A DNA stretch of 64,000 nt from Rotaria sordida. Lineage: Eukaryota; Rotifera; Eurotatoria; Philodinida; Philodinidae. A program made the translations under genes and the position numbers. This document shows, one piece after another, positions 61,421-64,000 of the stretch. The notes beneath the pieces were generated by a model that did no database searches, was not told the origin of the DNA, and saw nothing but the letters and a program-made list of their open reading frames with translations. Location of the stretch: NCBI GenBank assembly GCA_905250125.1, contig CAJNOL010001244.1:6919-70918 (forward strand). The letters run 5' to 3'. Position 1 is the first letter of the stretch. Each line of letters opens with the position of its first letter.

Positions 61421-62950
61421 ATGTCTTTGAGTCGAATAGATCGGTTGCCTATTGAATTACTTCACGATATGTTTGATTATCTTTGAGTGCATGATATCTA
61501 CTATTCATTTTCTAGTCTAAGTGATTACCTGGATTCTGTATTAGCTGGCTATTGTCGCTATTTACTCAACTTTCGTTCTGTTCTTAAATCGAAATTTGAT
61601 CTTCTTTGCTAACATATATGACCACATCAAGTTATTTCGATTATATTGTCCCATGACAATGATACATCAAATCAATCAAACCTTGTCTTTTCTCATTTTA
61701 AACTCGAACAATTCATTCATTTTCAATCATTCGATATGACTACGATTAGTGATAATAAATACAGACCTACACTGCTATATATAACCTGATTCCTTGACTG
61801 AATCGACTAGCAATACTTCATGCTCATAATTTCGTTTTGGCTTCATTGCCTCATCTACGTCATTTAACTCTTCAAAGTTTCTTTTGCTGGGGCTTATCAT
61901 TTATATTGAATCAAATTCGTAATCTTCATTCACTTGATGTCAAACTTTCATATGATAATTATCCAAAGTGAGCGTATAATATATCATTATTGCCCCATCT
62001 AAGATGGCTCATCCTAATCATTCATGGTGCGTATAATTATTTGAAAATTGTATATATATATGTTCTTTGTTTTTTAAAATCAAGGCAAAAAAAAAGATCA
62101 TGATCCATGTAGAATAATTTTTATCTAAAATACGTAATCTATATTGTTTCGAACTTATTGCACAAGGTTAGCTGGATCTTATTAATGGCCAAAAATGGGA
62201 ATTACTTGTTTCACATTTGACTATATTCAACTTTTGATTGCATCTTCAATGTTCGTTACCAGATTTTTCCAAAGAAAATATTCTTGATTCATTTTGCTCA
62301 CTATTTTGACTTGAACAAAAACGCTGATTTGTTGCCTATGATGGTCCATATTCGCGAAATATCTTTACGATACCTCGTTTTACATCAAACATTTTCGTAT
62401 GTCCGAATATTTATTGACCACCAATATGCACATCATCCAATTTCTGTTTTAATGAGATAAATATATCCATCAAGTTGATTTGTCATTATTTAATCCAATT
62501 ATTTAACGTTTTATCAATGTCACATCACTCGTATTCAGTATAGAAGAAACCGACACCAATCTTATATCGACTTTATTTTTCGATCTCATTGAACATATGC
62601 CTCATTTACGTTCACTTTCGCGTCAAGATCTCTCTATATTAGCTGGCTTATCACATGATATCGCCTTCGAAGCTATACGAACTTTACACGTACGAAACAA
62701 TTTTGAAAGAATCTGAAATTGAAACCCACTATCGATTGGACCTAAATCGACTATGTAGTGTTTTTCCTCGTCTCGAATATTTATATATGAGACTAATTTC
62801 TCGCGATTATGTAGTTTTATTAATTGATCAATTGAACTATCTATCAATTGCACAATTTCAATTCTATTCTCGTTCATCGTCACTGACACGTTTCTCATCT
62901 CAAAGTTTTTGCTCTAAAGATATTTCATCATATGTGAGAGTGAAATGAGA
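61421..62950 (+). pseudogene. Decayed F-box-like / leucine-rich protein gene
   Basis: Begins MSLSRIDRLPIELLHDMFDY, an F-box-like N-terminus, then hits an in-frame TGA at codon 22 (61484-61486); the frame continues as VHDIYYSFSSLSDYLDSVLA and further stops follow. Later pieces in shifting frames keep the feel of the family: LPHLRHLTLQSF, NLHSLDVKLSYDNY, LPHLRWLILIIHG before a likely intron (CATG|GTGCGT to AAATCAAG), then GQKWELLVSHLTIF, LIEHMPHLRSLS and VSHDIAFEAIRTLHVRN-like text. At least half a dozen stops or frameshifts, so not functional. F-box-like proteins of this sort are numerous in rotifers as I remember them, where they would feed substrates to SCF ubiquitin ligases; that link is by family only. 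Confidence 0.75.
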
Positions 62951-64000
62951 TGGTTTCATGTTTTATGCGACAGTTCAATGATATCTTTGAGAATAATAAG
63001 TTATAATTGAGTACGAAAAACTAATCAATCTTTATCGAGATGATAATTTTTAATTTCATTGAGTGAAAAACCAGTTCAGACCACTTGAGTTTCTGAATAG
63101 CGTTTTAAATTTTATAGTAATAATCTCCTTATCAATAAAAAGAAAAATACAAACACAATCATATAAAAATTGTCTTCGAAGACATTTTTGTACGCTGGAA
63201 ATTTATTTTTATTTTATATTTATTCTGCTTCAGTGGGACTCTAATTCGTTCTCAAATATACCATTAATATATATTTTCTCATTGTTTTTGCTTTTTTATC
63301 CTTTGCTTGTTATTGAATATTTTGATTTTAGTTATCCGACAATCGAAATTCGTTCAAATGGTATTCGTCACTAACATATTGTTTGCGATAAATCATATTG
63401 ATGAAACATTTTTGTTTATATGTTGAAATATCCGATACGTCAAAATGTTTTCAGTCTTGCGCATTTTGCATATAAAAAATATACACCAGCTCCAATGCTT
63501 TGACTACCTGTAAATTTTATCATGTCAAATAAGTCTTGAAAAAAACTCAATCTTATATCAATATCTATACAAAAATCAACATTTTTTCTACATAAGATGT
63601 TTTGATTTCAATCGTCTTTATCCAAAAAATTAGCTTTTGGAAAGCGAAATTATTTTTCGTTTCAACTCAGAAAAAGAATGAATATTTTTCGAATCAGTTT
63701 TGATAGAAACTAGAGAGTTTCACACTTGAGAACAGAAGATAAAAGTGTATTTAATCATATATTAGCACTATGTGAGAATCACATGAGCCCTTTTCTAGTA
63801 CTCAATTATCGTAATATTCTGCTGCACAACTAACGTTTTCCGGCAGAATAAGAGATGGAAATAAGCATTTTTGTAAACTTTTTACTTTTCCAACTAAAAA
63901 ATGAAAAGATAAATAAAATTGAATTGTCATGAGCTTTTCTTAAATCTATTGCCATTTTATGTGGAAATGGCACGAATCGGACAAAAAAAATTTTTCAAGC
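62951..64000. other. Intergenic right end
   Basis: AT-rich, with short hydrophobic open frames (for example 63063-63374) that lack splice or domain support. No gene called. Confidence 0.4.

Overview
The window is eukaryotic: AT-rich, with many short GT-AG introns (about 50-90 bp) beside a few long repeat-filled ones, and animal gene families (TRPM channel, type IV diacylglycerol kinase, GPI-type alkaline phosphatase, a mucin-like receptor). Introns, AT-rich composition, F-box-like gene decay, an ADP-ribosylglycohydrolase family and TGTGGG-type telomere-like patches together suggest a bdelloid rotifer (Rotaria/Adineta-like). That assignment is inference. A 100-N scaffold gap lies at 51360-51459.

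Layout. (1) 1-5206, minus: a five-exon gene, open at the left edge, whose exon phases join an ADP-ribosylhydrolase (DraG/ARH type) to a SAM domain and a PARP-type ADP-ribosyltransferase domain. This writer-plus-eraser fusion is the most interesting object here. (2) 6929-7661, minus: a small possible membrane-protein gene. (3) 8950-13725, minus: a six-exon, 975-residue type I membrane protein with a Thr-rich mucin stalk. (4) 13.7-25.1 kb: no convincing genes, but a dense set of foldback elements and MITEs, including a hAT-like element with an exact 8-bp target duplication and a Tc1/mariner-like palindrome. (5) 25119-31680, plus: an inverted paralogue of gene 1 that has the hydrolase but no SAM-PARP end, with a 2.45-kb insertion in intron 3. 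(6) 33165-34195, plus: a decayed third hydrolase copy. (7) 35683-42651, minus: a complete 19-exon TRPM channel of 1294 residues. (8) 47260-49034, plus: alkaline phosphatase. (9) 50.9-53.5 kb: unresolved candidate exons around the scaffold gap. (10) 56160-59210, plus: a three-exon type IV-like diacylglycerol kinase, 883 residues. (11) 61421-62950, plus: an F-box-like pseudogene.

The two intact hydrolase genes and the broken copy form a local family. Introns 2 and 3 and most of the catalytic core are nearly identical between the two intact copies, yet one patch of about 65 residues in exon 4 differs almost only by amino-acid-changing substitutions. TRPM, DGK and alkaline phosphatase look like ordinary conserved animal genes, though the DGK has an altered GTGND motif and the TRPM an unusual pore-loop sequence. 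All exon joins were made by eye from splice signals and reading phase; identities come from motif recognition, not database searches.
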